DNA of 64,000 nucleotides, taken from positions 558,001 to 622,000 of the forward strand of contig CBDCKA010000001.1 of assembly GCA_965218055.1 (NCBI GenBank), given 5' to 3'. Below the pieces are notes generated by a model. It was not told the origin of the DNA. It searched no databases and saw nothing but the letters and a program-made list of their open reading frames with translations. The stretch comes from CBDBKE01 sp965218055. Its GTDB lineage: Bacteria > Acidobacteriota > Terriglobia > JAJPHL01 > JAPKYU01. Positions 63,133-64,000 of the stretch are shown here, piece by piece (the first letter of the stretch is position 1; each line of letters starts with the position of its first letter). The translations under genes were made by a program, and so were the position numbers.

Positions 63133-63192
63133 TTTCCCCGCGGCTCCGCTGACGAAGTAATAAATCCGGAATTTCCATTTTGAGCTTCCCCT
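62977..63192 (-). pseudogene. C-terminal remnant of a metallophosphoesterase
   Basis: The minus-strand frame from 63192 to 62977 encodes IYYFVSGAAGKLRRGNVR, HHFMAVEIAGDKLHFQAVSRTGETVDSGVIV. This strand pattern is the usual end of calcineurin-like metallophosphoesterases. The 5' part, with the metal-binding motifs, is absent, and only 200 bp of unrecognisable sequence separates it from the transposase fragment. It reads on in frame into the PD40 protein. Confidence 0.7.
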
Positions 63193-63389
63193 TCACCCGA
63201 AAACCTATGCCTCGTACCCTGTCGTGTCAATCGCAAATCGCCCGGGCCTCTTTGAGGTGGTAGTGCGGCACATTTTGGCTGTTCTTCGGAGTCGCTGTGC
63301 GGGTTTCGCCTGCCCAGCCTGCCTCGCCGCTGACACTTGTCCGGCCCGACCACTTCTGAGCACCTAAAATTACCCTCTCTCCTGGGTCG

Positions 63390-63998
63390 CTAGCCGTCTG
63401 GCAGCGGCAGTGCCGAGATCGTTCGCAGCATGCTGCTGAACAGCCTCCGGCTCAAGTGCCCTTCGGCCAGCAAAAGCCAGTAATATCGTGCATGTTTCAC
63501 CAGCCGTCCGCCCGTTTTCACCAGCCGCTGCTGCAAACTCGTCAGCGACCAGTTGTTGATCCTCTTCGGTAGCACCAGCCGCCGCCACAGGTTTCCCAAG
63601 TTGTAGGCGATCAGGCTCAGCCATAGGCGCACCTCGTTCGACCGAAACCGATGGCAACTCAGCCGGGTCATCTTTACCGCCTGCTTGCCTTCCTTGATCC
63701 ATTGCTCTGCGGTGCCCCGCTTGTTGTAGAACCGGACCACCGCCCGGCTGTCGGTCTCCAGATTGGTGACGATGAACCCCACGCGAGGGAACAGTTCGCC
63801 AAAGTGGAACTCCACCTTCGCCACCACCCGCCGCGCCTTTTTCCAACTGGCTGCCTGGTAGAGAAAGCTCTTGTACCAGACCACCGGCTTGTGGCTCGGT
63901 CGCCCCACTGACCGCGTCAACAACTCCGCGATGTCCCTCTCCAGACTGTCGTTGGCCGGGATGCGAATCGCATACTTCACGTCCCGCTCCTCCAGTGC
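63390..63998 (-). CDS. IS1380-family transposase, C-terminal part
   Basis: The frame runs off the window edge, so only the last 200 or so residues are seen. LEERDVKYAIRIPAND-type start, TNLETDSRAVVRFYNKRGTAEQWIKEGKQAVKM and FRSNEVRLWLSLIAYNLGNLWRRLVLP are the IS1380-type DDE transposase signature, with the catalytic glutamate in EQWIKEGK. The 3' end of the element lies between the stop and about 63366, but no terminal repeat could be checked without the other end. Confidence 0.87.
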   Translation of the reverse strand, partial: ALEERDVKYAIRIPANDSLERDIAELLTRSVGRPSHKPVVWYKSFLYQAASWKKARRVVAKVEFHFGELFPRVGFIVTNLETDSRAVVRFYNKRGTAEQWIKEGKQAVKMTRLSCHRFRSNEVRLWLSLIAYNLGNLWRRLVLPKRINNWSLTSLQQRLVKTGGRLVKHARYYWLLLAEGHLSRRLFSSMLRTISALPLPDG

Positions 63999-64000
63999 GT

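Overview
The window is a GC-rich bacterial chromosome segment, most likely from the phylum Acidobacteriota. The evidence for that is gene content: secreted proteins with carboxypeptidase-regulatory-like domains, large PIG-L deacetylases, PD40 beta-propeller proteins, a fused homocysteine methyltransferase/MTHFR, an extended NuoH, and 2-oxoacid:ferredoxin oxidoreductase next to a full respiratory complex I. This is a family-level impression; no 16S rRNA or tRNA gene was found. Two structural RNA genes are present: RNase P RNA and SRP RNA.

Layout. 1-9.5 kb: the 3' part of a complex I operon (nuoG-H-J-K-L-M-N, + strand) with no nuoI between nuoH and nuoJ. 9.7-11.5 kb: a secreted subtilisin-like protease with a textbook terminator. 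11.5-18.5 kb (mostly - strand): nrdR, a flippase-like membrane protein, aroA, a sugar-nucleotide epimerase, a small zinc-ribbon protein, rnpB and ligA. 18.5-24.4 kb: a membrane hydrolase-like protein, two secreted surface proteins (one frameshifted), a CorC/HlyC-type membrane protein and a small unknown protein. 24.5-31.4 kb: the fused methionine/folate enzyme, xseB and an ispA-type prenyl synthase, then a methyltransferase-like gene broken by an IS3-family element, then tlyA and nadK. 31.4-44 kb: a dicarboxylate symporter, a GYD protein, korAB, recR, ybaB, dnaX, a lipoprotein, SRP RNA, a sugar-isomerase-like protein, a PHP phosphoesterase, a dapA-family aldolase and an NHL-repeat protein. 44-53.7 kb (- strand): a long co-oriented block yceD-rpmF-fabD-fabG-acpP-fabF-etfB-etfA-amidohydrolase-ETF:quinone oxidoreductase, headed by a near-consensus promoter. 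53.9-64 kb: a PIG-L protein, an amino-acid permease, an orphan GvpL/F-like protein, metE, a CBM9-like secreted protein, a PD40 protein fused in frame to the tail of a metallophosphoesterase, and a partial IS1380-type transposase.

How it works together. The window is mainly housekeeping. Complex I and the ETF/ETF-QO system both feed electrons to quinone. The fab block makes fatty acids, and the adjacent ETF genes suggest shared control of lipid synthesis and oxidation. Two unrelated methionine synthases are present. Mobile DNA has damaged two places (27.9-29.4 kb and 63-64 kb). Three genes (a surface protein, korA, ybaB) each carry a single-base frameshift in a GGG/CCC run. Those are either assembly errors or real decay, and raw reads would decide.

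I found no CRISPR array, prophage, defence island or biosynthetic cluster, and no convincing new system. The most unusual signals are the metallophosphoesterase-PD40 chimera, the orphan GvpL/F gene, the recurrent frameshift pattern, the palindromic intergenic repeats, promoters that abut start codons (possible leaderless mRNAs), and a 29-codon reading frame with an excellent Shine-Dalgarno.
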